Origin: Fusicatenibacter sp. | Lineage (GTDB): Bacteria; Bacillota; Clostridia; Lachnospirales; Lachnospiraceae | NCBI GenBank assembly: GCA_022766945.1 | Contig: JALEOU010000044.1 | Span: forward strand, 1 to 64,000 | Reading direction: 5' to 3' | Length of the DNA: 64,000 nt | Shown: positions 37,932 through 45,864 of the stretch, one piece after another | Position numbering within the stretch: position 1 is the first letter of the stretch | Layout of the letters: each line of letters starts with the position of its first letter | The notes under the pieces: generated by a model | What the model was told of the DNA's origin: nothing | What the model saw: only the letters and a program-made list of their open reading frames with translations | Databases searched by the model: none | Position numbers and translations under genes: made by a program

Positions 37932-38496
37932 CAGGCATCACCTCACTTTTTTCTTTTCCCTCATAAAAATTCCAGGCTGCCTGATAATTTTCAAAAGGAA
38001 TTCCCTCGTGTTCTGCCTGCACCGACTCTTCATAGCAGATCACTTTCCGCGTGTCCTGCGAGCTGTTTTTCATCCCTTCACCGTCATAATGAATACCGGA
38101 AAACAAAGGCGTTGTTGCTTCCCCGGACGACAGCGGAGTTAGATAATAGAAAAATCCATCCTGACCATCCACCCAGTGCTCCAGATCCACATCTGTGAGT
38201 GTAAATCCCTCTCCTGCGTCACTGCCCTCAAACACAACTGCCATTCGGACATAACAAATTACCCCGGTCTGGTTCCTTACAGAAGCAGATTTTAAGATAT
38301 CAGATGGTTTTTCCGGATCCAACGGATCAGGAGTTGGAAATTCTTCTTCGATCTCTGTTGTAATGCAGCCCACAGTAAAACGGTTCTGCAGTTTCTCGGA
38401 ATCCGTGAAAAAAGCACCTGTCATATTCACAGTGAACAAAGCTGACATGAGCATCAGTCCGGCTGCTGCAATCAAGGCTTTTCCTGCCTTTTTCAA
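37921..38496 (-). CDS. SipW-cognate TasA-like secreted protein (short)
   Basis: 191 residues. The N-terminus has ALIAAAGLMLMSALFTVN then GAFFTDSEKLQNRFTVG, the SipW-cognate signal-peptide signature (A-x-F-T-D-x-E ... N-x-F-T-x-G). The body is a TasA/camelysin-like beta domain (ICYVRMAVVFEG). The start codon is TTG with AGGAG eight bases upstream. Second gene of the operon, 14 bases after the first TasA-like gene. Confidence 0.75.
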   Translation of the reverse strand: MKKAGKALIAAAGLMLMSALFTVNMTGAFFTDSEKLQNRFTVGCITTEIEEEFPTPDPLDPEKPSDILKSASVRNQTGVICYVRMAVVFEGSDAGEGFTLTDVDLEHWVDGQDGFFYYLTPLSSGEATTPLFSGIHYDGEGMKNSSQDTRKVICYEESVQAEHEGIPFENYQAAWNFYEGKEKSEVMPDET

Positions 38497-38510
38497 TCTC
38501 TGTACTCCTT

Positions 38511-39224
38511 TCAGTCAATTCCTGCAGTTACTGCTCCTTCTAATCCTTCGTTCTGCATGTAGTATTTTTCCCACGCTGAAATGGCCTGATCACGAACGCT
38601 TCCGGTTCCATCAGAAGTGTTCACTGTCTGAATTGCATAAGAACGTACCGGTATCTCCAACTGTACTTCATCCATCTGCCCTTCCACGATGTTCGCAAAT
38701 CGTACACTGGTAAAGAGCGGTTTTGTGGATTCTCCCGGACTTAATATGGAATCATAATTATACACATAAACCATATAATCTCCTGTCTTTTTCTGATACA
38801 TCAGATTCCAGCCATCCATCTGATCCTGGGCCGACAGCTGAACGCCCTCCAGAGAAAAAAGCTCCGTTTCTGCTGCAGCACCATTGTTCTCTCTTGTTCC
38901 ATCCTCTGCAGCAGTCACAACATTTGCCATGGGAATTGAGACATCCATATAAACAAATGCGTCATTTTTCCCCACGTTAGTCAGCAGAGGGTTTTTGGGA
39001 ATTTCCTGTCCGGGCACGATATCCGGTGTTTTTCCTTCTTCATCCGGTTGATAATCCGGTTCTGTCTCTTCTATATCCACTTTTCCAACCACAAATTTAT
39101 TCTGCACTTCCTCGTGATCAGTAAGATAAGCAAGTGTTCCTCCTGAAATTCCGATGGCACATGCCGCCACGAGTGCTGCTGCTATCACCAGGTTCTCTTT
39201 TTTGCTATTCCAAAATTTTCTCAT
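38511..39224 (-). CDS. SipW-cognate TasA-like secreted protein
   Basis: 237 residues. The signal region VIAAALVAACAIGISGGT is followed by LAYLTDHEEVQNKFVVG, the SipW-cognate class motif. The mature domain resembles TasA/CalY (NDAFVYMDVSIPMANV, SPGESTKPLFTSVRF). TasA proteins assemble into extracellular amyloid-like or beta-donor fibres after cleavage by signal peptidase SipW. No sipW or sortase gene is in the window. First gene of the operon, with an AAAAGGAG ribosome site. Confidence 0.78.
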   Translation of the reverse strand: MRKFWNSKKENLVIAAALVAACAIGISGGTLAYLTDHEEVQNKFVVGKVDIEETEPDYQPDEEGKTPDIVPGQEIPKNPLLTNVGKNDAFVYMDVSIPMANVVTAAEDGTRENNGAAAETELFSLEGVQLSAQDQMDGWNLMYQKKTGDYMVYVYNYDSILSPGESTKPLFTSVRFANIVEGQMDEVQLEIPVRSYAIQTVNTSDGTGSVRDQAISAWEKYYMQNEGLEGAVTAGID

Positions 39225-39480
39225 AGTTATGTTCTCCTTTTGTACTCTTTCACTGTTTTATTCTAAATGCCTGTTCGTTCTCCCGTAAACAGGGTCAAAC
39301 AAATGATTCTTATGGGAAGCAAAAGAACACAAAAATAAGAGGATCTCTCTCATTCCTCCGTACCATCAGCATAAATATGACATTTCCACCAGTATGTCCT
39401 GCACGACATACTTTCAATCATCCTGGAAATCAGCCGGAGAATACCGGCTCATGGGAAATTACCCTTAGGGTAAAAATGAT
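39225..39480 (-). promoter_or_regulatory. Long structured leader of the TasA-like operon
   Basis: About 250 bases without an ORF contain several stable hairpins: TTACCC/GGGTAA at 39459-39473, AGCCGG/CCGGCT at 39432-39449, AGTATGTC/GACATACT at 39391-39412, and a GAGGA/TCCTC stem followed by TTATTTTT on the minus strand near 39340-39360. I do not recognise a known riboswitch class. A weak promoter match (TTTACG-N18-TAGAAT) lies close to the first gene. Regulation by RNA structure or phase control is possible. Confidence 0.35.
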
Positions 39481-39489
39481 TCTGTAAAA

Positions 39490-39517
39490 AGTAATTAAAG
39501 CCTACCACAGGCAGGCT
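39490..39517 (-). terminator. Terminator of the cobTUSC-amidohydrolase operon
   Basis: Minus-strand stem AGCCTGCC/GGTAGGCT with a three-base loop followed by TTAATTACTTTTT, about 80 bases after the amidohydrolase stop. Confidence 0.7.
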
Positions 39518-39595
39518 CTAATTTCAAGATCCATTTTATAAATTTTTTCTAAATTCAAAACCAGATGCTGCTGTTTCCCTGGAAAAAACCGGTTT

Positions 39596-40495
39596 TCAAT
39601 AAACCGCTTTTTGTTCCTGCAGCGGATAATCCCTTTGAAACAGGTTTCTGATTCGCTCTTCCCCTGCTTTCAGCTGCTCATCCAGATCCGGGCATTCTCC
39701 AAGAATACGGTGAAACTGTGTATACTCATCCACAATTCCTTGCCCGTGCAGCACACGATACGCTCCCGCATCACTGCCAAGCGCCATCAAAACTCCTTTT
39801 TCATATCCGCAATGCAGGCTTTCCTCCTGGGTCTCCATGATTTTGTAAAGGACTTCATCCTCATACCGTTTGCTGCCAATCAGATTTGTTACCGTTACTA
39901 CAGTGGGAACCCACACAGCTTTATGTTCAGCCATGCAGCTCAGACTCTCTTCGTTCTGATAATTGCCGTGTTCGATGGAATCCGCCCCTGCTTCCACAGC
40001 ATCTATTACCGCCTGGGGTCCGTTAACATGAACCATCACATGGAATCCCTCTTCATGGGCAATCTTCACCATAGAAAAGACTTCTTTCCGTTCCAAAGCC
40101 TTACCTGTCACTGTTCCGTGATCATTGAAATCAAGAATTCCAGAGGTCATAATCTTAACAAAATCTCCCCTGTTCTGTCTTACCCCACGTACCAGATCTG
40201 CATACTCTTTGATCGTCTCAAATTCCTTCCCGACAATCTGTCCATAGTGTCCTTTTTTGTGTATTGCATAAACCGGTGTACGGTACGTGATTCCATATTC
40301 ACCTGCAATACTTCTTGCCAGCACTCCTGCGCCATATCGGTCTCCGCCATCTCTTACAAAGGATACACCTTTTTCCTGATATTGCTTCAGATGCTGACGA
40401 ATCAGCTTTTCATCCGGACAATCACAATGCGCCTGCGCTGCTTTTTTATAATCAACGCCATCCATAAAAATGTGTGCATGACATTCTCCAAACAT
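39596..40495 (-). CDS. Metal-dependent amidohydrolase in the B12 nucleotide-loop operon
   Basis: 299 residues of the amidohydrolase (TIM-barrel) superfamily. Metal motifs are HAHIFMDG near the N-terminus, a likely carboxylated Lys in FVKIMTSG, His in MVHVNGPQA and SIEHGNY, and the catalytic Asp in ALGSDAGAY. The substrate is unknown. It is not CbiZ-like. It is the last gene of cobT-cobU-cobS-cobU'-cobC, coupled to cobC by a TGATG overlap (GTG at 40498 is an alternative start), so a role in corrinoid or lower-ligand metabolism is a reasonable inference. Confidence 0.8.
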   Translation of the reverse strand: MFGECHAHIFMDGVDYKKAAQAHCDCPDEKLIRQHLKQYQEKGVSFVRDGGDRYGAGVLARSIAGEYGITYRTPVYAIHKKGHYGQIVGKEFETIKEYADLVRGVRQNRGDFVKIMTSGILDFNDHGTVTGKALERKEVFSMVKIAHEEGFHVMVHVNGPQAVIDAVEAGADSIEHGNYQNEESLSCMAEHKAVWVPTVVTVTNLIGSKRYEDEVLYKIMETQEESLHCGYEKGVLMALGSDAGAYRVLHGQGIVDEYTQFHRILGECPDLDEQLKAGEERIRNLFQRDYPLQEQKAVY

Positions 40496-41094
40496 CACAA
40501 ACGCCTCATTTCCGATTCTACAACAGCTTCCCTGCGTCCCATCTTCCAGTTTTGTTCGGACAGACAGATATGATAACCGCGTCCGTTATCCACATGCCAG
40601 TCATAATATTCTCTCTTTGGCACTCCATAAGCTTCCATGATACTCATGATAGTTCCGCCGTGAACAATCAGTGCCACGTTTTTATAATGGCGGCGAATAC
40701 AGGTATCCACCACTTTATCAAAACCTCGGATGCACCGATTTTTAAATTCCTGCAGGCTTTCTCCGCCCGGAAATGCAAGCGTGGCCATCGAGTCCACCCA
40801 ATCCTGATACTTTTGGTTGTCCTGAAGTTCCTGATAATTTTTATTCTCAAATTCTCCGAAATTACATTCTGCAAGTTCCGGAATCTGTATTTTTTTCGCA
40901 TAAGGATACAACAACTCCGCCGTCTCAATGCAGCGCAGCATCGGACTTACAAAAAGCAGTTCCACCGTATCCGTCTCCATCTCTTTTAATTCACTGATTC
41001 CTTCTTCGCAAAGCGGCTCATCCGTCACACCAATATAACGTCCCTGCAGATTGCCATGTGTTTTTCCATGACGAATCATTGCCATTCTGATCAT
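40495..41094 (-). CDS. cobC: Alpha-ribazole phosphatase-type histidine phosphatase
   Basis: 199 residues of the phosphoglycerate-mutase-like family. Catalytic MIRHGKTHGN at the N-terminus, FVSPMLRCIETAELL, FGEFENKNYQEL and the second catalytic His in ALIVHGGTIMSIM. In the B12 context it removes the 5'-phosphate from alpha-ribazole phosphate or adenosylcobalamin phosphate. The start at 41094, after AAAGGTGG, fits the two-base spacing from the upstream gene; an earlier in-frame ATG does not. Confidence 0.88.
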   Translation of the reverse strand: MIRMAMIRHGKTHGNLQGRYIGVTDEPLCEEGISELKEMETDTVELLFVSPMLRCIETAELLYPYAKKIQIPELAECNFGEFENKNYQELQDNQKYQDWVDSMATLAFPGGESLQEFKNRCIRGFDKVVDTCIRRHYKNVALIVHGGTIMSIMEAYGVPKREYYDWHVDNGRGYHICLSEQNWKMGRREAVVESEMRRL

Positions 41095-41096
41095 TA

Positions 41097-41483
41097 TTAC
41101 TTTCCACCTTTCAGAACCATTCCAATACCGCATACCACACGGTGAACCTCATCCGCTTTAGTAGCCAGAAGAGTACAGGTACGTCCTGTTGTCTCTCTCC
41201 ATCTTCTGTCAAACGCATCCACAGGCACGACACCATAGCCTTGTTCATTTGTCACAATACAGATCTCTGGATTTTTCAAAAGCAACTCCTCCGCCTTTTG
41301 GACCGGATTCTGTTCTTTCTTCATCCATCTGCGGATCACTTCCTGAAACTGAAAAACGCCTCTGCAGTTCTCCAGCTCCTTCTCAGTACAGACAGCACCG
41401 TCCACCCATCCATCCATAATCCGGAAAGTTTCTTTCGCATAGGCAACTTTTCCCTGGAAAGCTCCTCCGATGACTAAATTCAT
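41097..41483 (-). CDS. Shortened CobU-like protein
   Basis: 128 residues beginning MNLVIGGAFQGKVAYAKE, a CobU/CobP-type P-loop (GxxxQGK). The C-terminal half matches CobU: IVTNEQGYGVVPVDAFDRR, RTCTLLATKADEVHRVV. It lacks the RHRxxR region where CobU is guanylylated, which is intact in the full cobU three genes upstream. It may keep only a kinase or structural function, or be a regulatory subunit. ATGA overlap with cobS. Confidence 0.75.
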   Translation of the reverse strand: MNLVIGGAFQGKVAYAKETFRIMDGWVDGAVCTEKELENCRGVFQFQEVIRRWMKKEQNPVQKAEELLLKNPEICIVTNEQGYGVVPVDAFDRRWRETTGRTCTLLATKADEVHRVVCGIGMVLKGGK

Positions 41484-42256
41484 AACCAACACTCCATTCC
41501 CAGATGAGCCAATACCAGGACAATCAACTGCAGCAGCTCGCACAGAGACAGAAAGTATCCCGCCAGATCTCCGGTAATGCCTCCAAAATATTTTTTGCTT
41601 TTGTAATAATAAAATCCAAAGACCCCTAAGGAAGTCATAAGAGTAAGAATTCCATACCATCCGGAAAGAATTATCGCTGCTGAAGTTACAATAACAAGGG
41701 TAAGCACAAGCACTGCTGCTGTACGTTTTTTTTCAGCATTGTTTGAAAAAGCTGCCGCTGTCCCTTTTGGATTTGCATTCGGAAAGAAAAGCAAAGACAA
41801 TCCGCTCAAAGCTCTTGAGACCGCAAAACCCATAGAATAGGCAGGAAATATTTCCGAACACAATTCCGATGCTGCTCCTGCATAAAGTAAAAAATAAGAA
41901 CACCCCATAATCACAGCAAAAGCTCCTGCATGCGGGTCTTTCAGTATCTCGAGGCGACGTTCTTTCTCTCTCCAGGAGCTTAGGGCATCCATCGTATCCA
42001 GATAGCCATCCAGATGAATTCCACCCGTGATCAGCACAGGCAGAAATGTAAGAATCGCACAGAAAAAAACAGGCCCCGCGTTAAGAATGCCAAGTATCTT
42101 AAAAGCCGCTGCTTCAAGCACCCCAATGACCAGACCGATCCACGGAAAAAAGCATAACGCATATTTCATATTTTCTTTTGCCCAGTCTGCTTTCGGCATC
42201 GGTATTTTTGAATACATAGCAAAAGCCACTTTACAGTTATTCCACAATTTTTTCAT
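41480..42256 (-). CDS. cobS: Adenosylcobinamide-GDP ribazoletransferase
   Basis: Joins adenosylcobinamide-GDP to alpha-ribazole, the final assembly of the lower loop. 258 residues with five or more membrane helices. Signature GGIHLDGYLDTMDAL and KDPHAGAFAVIMG, the metal-binding Asp-rich and DPxxG motifs of CobS. Start follows GGAGAT; overlaps the 3' end of cobU by 20 bases. Confidence 0.95.
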   Translation of the reverse strand: MKKLWNNCKVAFAMYSKIPMPKADWAKENMKYALCFFPWIGLVIGVLEAAAFKILGILNAGPVFFCAILTFLPVLITGGIHLDGYLDTMDALSSWREKERRLEILKDPHAGAFAVIMGCSYFLLYAGAASELCSEIFPAYSMGFAVSRALSGLSLLFFPNANPKGTAAAFSNNAEKKRTAAVLVLTLVIVTSAAIILSGWYGILTLMTSLGVFGFYYYKSKKYFGGITGDLAGYFLSLCELLQLIVLVLAHLGMECWL

Positions 42257-42773
42257 TCGTTTTTATCTCCAGCGGGATACCATAAACGACTTCCGTCACA
42301 CGGTCTGCCCATGAGGCAATTCTGACATTAATGCTCCCCAGAATCTCCTGGTATTCCCTTGTCTCCTTGTCATAAGTATATCCGTCCGAAAAAATTTCAT
42401 TTGTCACAATCACCAGATTTTCCGAAAGGTCCATCAGTCTGGAAATCCCGCAAAGGATTGTTTCGGCCGCACGTTTTGGTCCCGCACCGGAAGGTTCAAA
42501 GATTTCATTTGCAGTCAGATTGGACATACACTCCAAAAGCACATTGGCTTTTGGAGGAATCTGTACCTTTTCCAGGTTTGTGTAACATTCCACGGTTTCA
42601 AAACTCTTTTTGCTCCGCATCGCCCGGTGCCGGTCAATCCTCGCAAAACTCTCCTGATCATAAGGATGCATCGTCGCAATATAAATTCTTCTCCCCTCAC
42701 CAAACCGCAGAATCTGTTCTTCTGCAAAAGAAGACTTTCCGCTTCCGCTCCCTCCTGTCACAAGATGCATCAT
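42237..42773 (-). CDS. cobU: Adenosylcobinamide kinase / GTP:adenosylcobinamide-phosphate guanylyltransferase
   Basis: Phosphorylates adenosylcobinamide and transfers GMP to it. 178 residues. P-loop VTGGSGSGKSSFAE, the guanylylated-His region ARIDRHRAMR, LLECMSNLTANEIF, LVIVTNEIFSDG. Complete in length and motifs, unlike the short paralogue at 41097-41483. Confidence 0.94.
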   Translation of the reverse strand: MMHLVTGGSGSGKSSFAEEQILRFGEGRRIYIATMHPYDQESFARIDRHRAMRSKKSFETVECYTNLEKVQIPPKANVLLECMSNLTANEIFEPSGAGPKRAAETILCGISRLMDLSENLVIVTNEIFSDGYTYDKETREYQEILGSINVRIASWADRVTEVVYGIPLEIKTNEKIVE

Positions 42774-42797
42774 ACAACAACACTCACCCCGGCTTTC

Positions 42798-43847
42798 TTA
42801 AGTCAGCGGCACATAGGCGTCCATGTTGTTTCCCTCAAAGGTTGTCATTCCTTCGTAAACAGCATTTGCCATATCCAGAATCGGAAACAGCATGACCGCA
42901 CCTGTACCTTCACCAAGACACATGTCACAGTTCAGCGCAGGCTCTTTATGCAAAGCTTCCAGAAGCATGCGAACTGCGGGTTCCTTTGACACATGAGATG
43001 CTATGATATATCCTTCCGTCTCCGGCGCAATACGGACAGCCACAAGTGCTGCCACGCAGGAAATAAAACCATCCATCACTACGGGAACGTGGTGTGCTGC
43101 GCCTGCAAGAAAGGTTCCGGCCATACCCGCGATATCAAATCCGCCAACCTTAGAAAGGACATCAATCGCATCTGTAGAATCCGGCTGATTCACTTCAATC
43201 GCCTTTTCGATTGCTGCAATTTTCCTTATAAGGCCTTCACTGGAAAGTCCGGCTCCCCGTCCGGTTACCTCCGCAGCAGATTTTCCCAGAAGCACAGAGG
43301 CAATTGCACTGCTGGTAGTTGTATTGCCGATTCCCATCTCTCCGGTTGCAAGTATGGTGTATCCTTCTCGGATACGCTCCTCCGCCACAGCAATCCCGGT
43401 TTCCAGTGCCTGAATAGCTTCCTGCCTTGTCATCGCAGGTCCTTTTGTCATATTTTTTGTTCCGTAGGCAATCTTATAATTGGGCAGTATGGTCTCATCA
43501 GCAATGCCAATATCGATTGGAAAAATATCCGCTTTCGCTTCTTTGCACAGAATACTGGCAGTCGCTCTTGTCTGCAGAAAATTTTCCGACACTATCTTTG
43601 TAACATCCTTGCCGCTCTGTGTGACACCCTCTTCCACTACACCGTTATCTGCGCAGAAGACGAGGAGTGCCTTTTTCTCAAGATTAATCTTTTCTTTCCC
43701 GGTAATTCCTGCAATCTGAACCAGCACATCCTCCAGCTTTCCAAGACTGTGCAGTGGTTTTGCAATATTATCCCAATGCCTTTTTGCCAGAGCGATCGCA
43801 TTCTCATCCGGCTGTACGATCGCCTCTTTTGTCTCTTCCAATGTCAT
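42798..43847 (-). CDS. cobT: Nicotinate-nucleotide-dimethylbenzimidazole phosphoribosyltransferase
   Basis: Activates the lower-ligand base to its alpha-ribotide. 349 residues. Blocks are FCADNGVVEEGVTQSG, GEMGIGNTTTSSAIASVLL, KVGGFDIAGMAGTFLAGAA (residue stretch within limits of the family motif), and the catalytic Glu in CLGEGTGAVMLFP. The ring specificity (DMB, adenine or phenolic) cannot be read from these motifs. It begins the nucleotide-loop operon, only 28 bases after the upstream cell-wall hydrolase gene. Confidence 0.95.
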   Translation of the reverse strand: MTLEETKEAIVQPDENAIALAKRHWDNIAKPLHSLGKLEDVLVQIAGITGKEKINLEKKALLVFCADNGVVEEGVTQSGKDVTKIVSENFLQTRATASILCKEAKADIFPIDIGIADETILPNYKIAYGTKNMTKGPAMTRQEAIQALETGIAVAEERIREGYTILATGEMGIGNTTTSSAIASVLLGKSAAEVTGRGAGLSSEGLIRKIAAIEKAIEVNQPDSTDAIDVLSKVGGFDIAGMAGTFLAGAAHHVPVVMDGFISCVAALVAVRIAPETEGYIIASHVSKEPAVRMLLEALHKEPALNCDMCLGEGTGAVMLFPILDMANAVYEGMTTFEGNNMDAYVPLT

Positions 43848-43875
43848 TTGATTTTTCCGCCTTTCCCTGTTGACT

Positions 43876-45585
43876 TTAAGACTTTTTCACCCATTTCACA
43901 AAAAAAACATGAGAGCTTGACTTTTCCTCTCCGTTTACTGTCCAGCGATAGGTATAGGTGTATGTAATACATTTTTCAGGATCCAAATCCTGTTTTTCGA
44001 ACGCTTCCGGAGTCATAAAATAAAGGTAATCAAAGTCTTCCCTTTCATCTCCGAAATTATCAATGACGCGATTCGTTCCTTCTGTCAGATACTGCGTCAT
44101 AATTTGATCAGACTCCTCAACGGCATCGTATGCTCCGCATTTGGAAAACTTTGTGGTCTCTCCCTCATTGATCTCCTCCAGAAGTTTCGTCAGAACACCG
44201 CTTCTTGCCGGTTCAAACTGCTGCTTTTTATAGATTACAGTGCGAAGGGAGCATTGGTCCGCATCCATTCGATTACGGATTACCATTGCTACCGCCGTCA
44301 TACCCGTTTTTTTCTGATCATTTGCCTCCGCATAACAGATTGCTGTCATTAAGTCTCTGTCATCCACCCTGGGATCTGTATAATACTGATGTTCCAGAAT
44401 ATAATAGGTGCCGTTTACAGGATCTTTCGCTTTCACATAAGTATCTGAACTGTAGATACATTCTCCGTTACTGTCAAAGCTGTAGTATATCTCCGTTCCG
44501 TTTTCATCCGGCTGCTTCACATAACTGTCTTTTCGCAGCACCCCGTCACCGTCCGTGTAATAAAACCCTTCTGTTGGTTTTTCATCCGTTGGTTTTCGTT
44601 CCGTATCAAACCACTGTTCTTTTACCAGTATTCCTGTTTCACCAAAGTAATACTCTTCTCCCTGAATATCATTCCATCCGATTGCAATGCATCCGTCACG
44701 GTCAGCATAATAGTTCTCCCCATCACAGGTAAAAAACTGATCCCGGTACATTCCGCCCCAGCTGCGGAAATAGTACTTTTTTCCGTCCAGTTCCAGCCAG
44801 CCTGTCTGCATCACTCCCTGATCATCTGCATAATAGGTGCAGCCATCATATTCAAAAAAAGTACTCTGATACATTCCGCCCCAGCTGCGGAAATAATACC
44901 AATTTCCATCCAGTTCCAGCCAGTCTGTCTGCATCACTCCCTGACCATCTGCATAATAGGTACAGTTATCATATTCAAAAAATGTGCTTCGATAAGCACC
45001 ACCCCAGTTCTGAAAATAATACCAGTTGCCATCCCGTTTCACCCATCCGGTCTGCATCACTCCATCACTGTTCACATAGTACAGCTCATGATCGTACTCA
45101 AAAAGAGTGTCCCGGTACATTCCGCCCCAGCTGCGAAAATAATACCAGTTTCCATCGATTCTCTTCCATCCGACAGCCATAACACACTGATCATCCGCGT
45201 AATAGGTACTGCCGTCATATTCAAAAAATGTATTCTGATAGGCGCCGCCCCAACTTCGGAAATAATACCAGTTTCCATCAATCTTTTTCCATCCGGTGCA
45301 CATGACGCCATCACTGTCCAGGTAATACCAGCACCCATCATATTGAAGCCAGCCAGTCACACGTTTTCCGTTTTTATAATAATACCAATTGCCGTTTTCC
45401 TTTTTCCAGCCATTTGTCGTTGTCAAAAGCGTCTCGGCCTTATCCCCGGTCTCCACTATACCTGCGTCACTGCTGATTCCGTTCTGATCTGTCATTCCCG
45501 AAGCGACCAAAGTTTCCGGCGTCTGAAAAAACATTGCTGCTGCAAGTGTCATGACCAACACAGCTTCTACTCGTTTTCTGCTCAT
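43876..45585 (-). CDS. Secreted cell-wall hydrolase with choline-binding-type repeats
   Basis: 569 residues. The signal peptide is VEAVLVMTLAAAMFFQTPET. Residues 60-330 are GW-type cell-wall-binding repeats (GNWYYF, TGW), including five tandem 41-residue units at 98-302. Residues about 410-569 are a SleB/CwlJ-like hydrolase (Hydrolase_2) domain: DLMTAICYAEANDQKKTGM then AVAMVIRNRM, with the likely catalytic Glu in CYAEA. Such enzymes cleave peptidoglycan. It has its own promoter. The 28-base gap to cobT and absence of a terminator there mean read-through into the B12 loop genes is possible. Confidence 0.85.
   Translation of the reverse strand: MSRKRVEAVLVMTLAAAMFFQTPETLVASGMTDQNGISSDAGIVETGDKAETLLTTTNGWKKENGNWYYYKNGKRVTGWLQYDGCWYYLDSDGVMCTGWKKIDGNWYYFRSWGGAYQNTFFEYDGSTYYADDQCVMAVGWKRIDGNWYYFRSWGGMYRDTLFEYDHELYYVNSDGVMQTGWVKRDGNWYYFQNWGGAYRSTFFEYDNCTYYADGQGVMQTDWLELDGNWYYFRSWGGMYQSTFFEYDGCTYYADDQGVMQTGWLELDGKKYYFRSWGGMYRDQFFTCDGENYYADRDGCIAIGWNDIQGEEYYFGETGILVKEQWFDTERKPTDEKPTEGFYYTDGDGVLRKDSYVKQPDENGTEIYYSFDSNGECIYSSDTYVKAKDPVNGTYYILEHQYYTDPRVDDRDLMTAICYAEANDQKKTGMTAVAMVIRNRMDADQCSLRTVIYKKQQFEPARSGVLTKLLEEINEGETTKFSKCGAYDAVEESDQIMTQYLTEGTNRVIDNFGDEREDFDYLYFMTPEAFEKQDLDPEKCITYTYTYRWTVNGEEKSSSHVFFVKWVKKS
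44680..45294 (-). repeat. Five tandem 123-bp coding repeats (41 residues each)
   Basis: The segment encoding residues 98-302 of the hydrolase repeats with an exact 123-base period, most visible in the plus-strand block ATTCCGCCCCAGCTGCGGAA recurring near 44749, 44872, 45118 (with variants near 44995 and 45241). Units differ by point changes. Such arrays can expand or contract by slippage or recombination. Confidence 0.9.
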
Positions 45586-45621
45586 CCCAGATCTCCTTAT
45601 GTAATCATCTTGCTAGAAGTA

Positions 45622-45651
45622 AGAATACCATACTCCCCTGGTAAAAGTCAA
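45622..45651 (-). promoter_or_regulatory. Promoter of the cell-wall hydrolase gene
   Basis: TTGACT (45651-45646), 18 bases, TATTCT (45627-45622) with an upstream TGG (extended -10), about 40 bases before the start codon. It abuts the terminator hairpin that precedes it. Confidence 0.6.
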
Positions 45652-45652
45652 A

Positions 45653-45681
45653 CAGGCAAAGCACTTTCCGTGCCTTGCCTG
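45653..45681 (-). terminator. Terminator hairpin downstream of thrC
   Basis: CAGGCAAGGCAC and GTGCTTTGCCTG form a 12-base stem with one mismatch and a five-base loop. On the minus strand it is followed by TTTGACTTTT. Together with the adjacent palindromic repeat it separates thrC from the hydrolase gene. Confidence 0.65.
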
Positions 45682-45690
45682 CCTAGATTT

Positions 45691-45834
45691 GCTGCTGTTC
45701 AGACAGAAACGAACGCTTTGCAGAAAATAGGTCTTGATGCAGACGCGCTCTCGCTGCGTTTTTCAATAGTCTGCTTACGAGATGCTATAGATGCTATTTT
45801 TGCCCTGCTGTTTCGTCTGAACTCAGAACAGTAA
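45691..45834 (-). repeat. Interspersed palindromic repeat, copy A
   Basis: Read on the minus strand it starts TTACTGTTCTGA and ends GTCTGAACAGCAG. It shares internal blocks GAAACAGC, GCAAAAATAG, ATCTCGTAAGCAG, TGAAAAACGC, and CTATTTTCTGCA with copy B at 51557-51753, which lies in the opposite orientation. The whole element is an imperfect inverted repeat able to fold into a long hairpin. It lies just downstream of thrC. Confidence 0.75.
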
Positions 45835-45864
45835 TCTGGATTTTATTCTTTTCCTGATTCCGTA

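Noticed and set aside
44680-45294. Regular 123-base periodicity suggesting a CRISPR-like array
   Set aside because: The repeats are in frame inside a cell-wall hydrolase and encode GW-type binding units; there are no spacers or cas genes.
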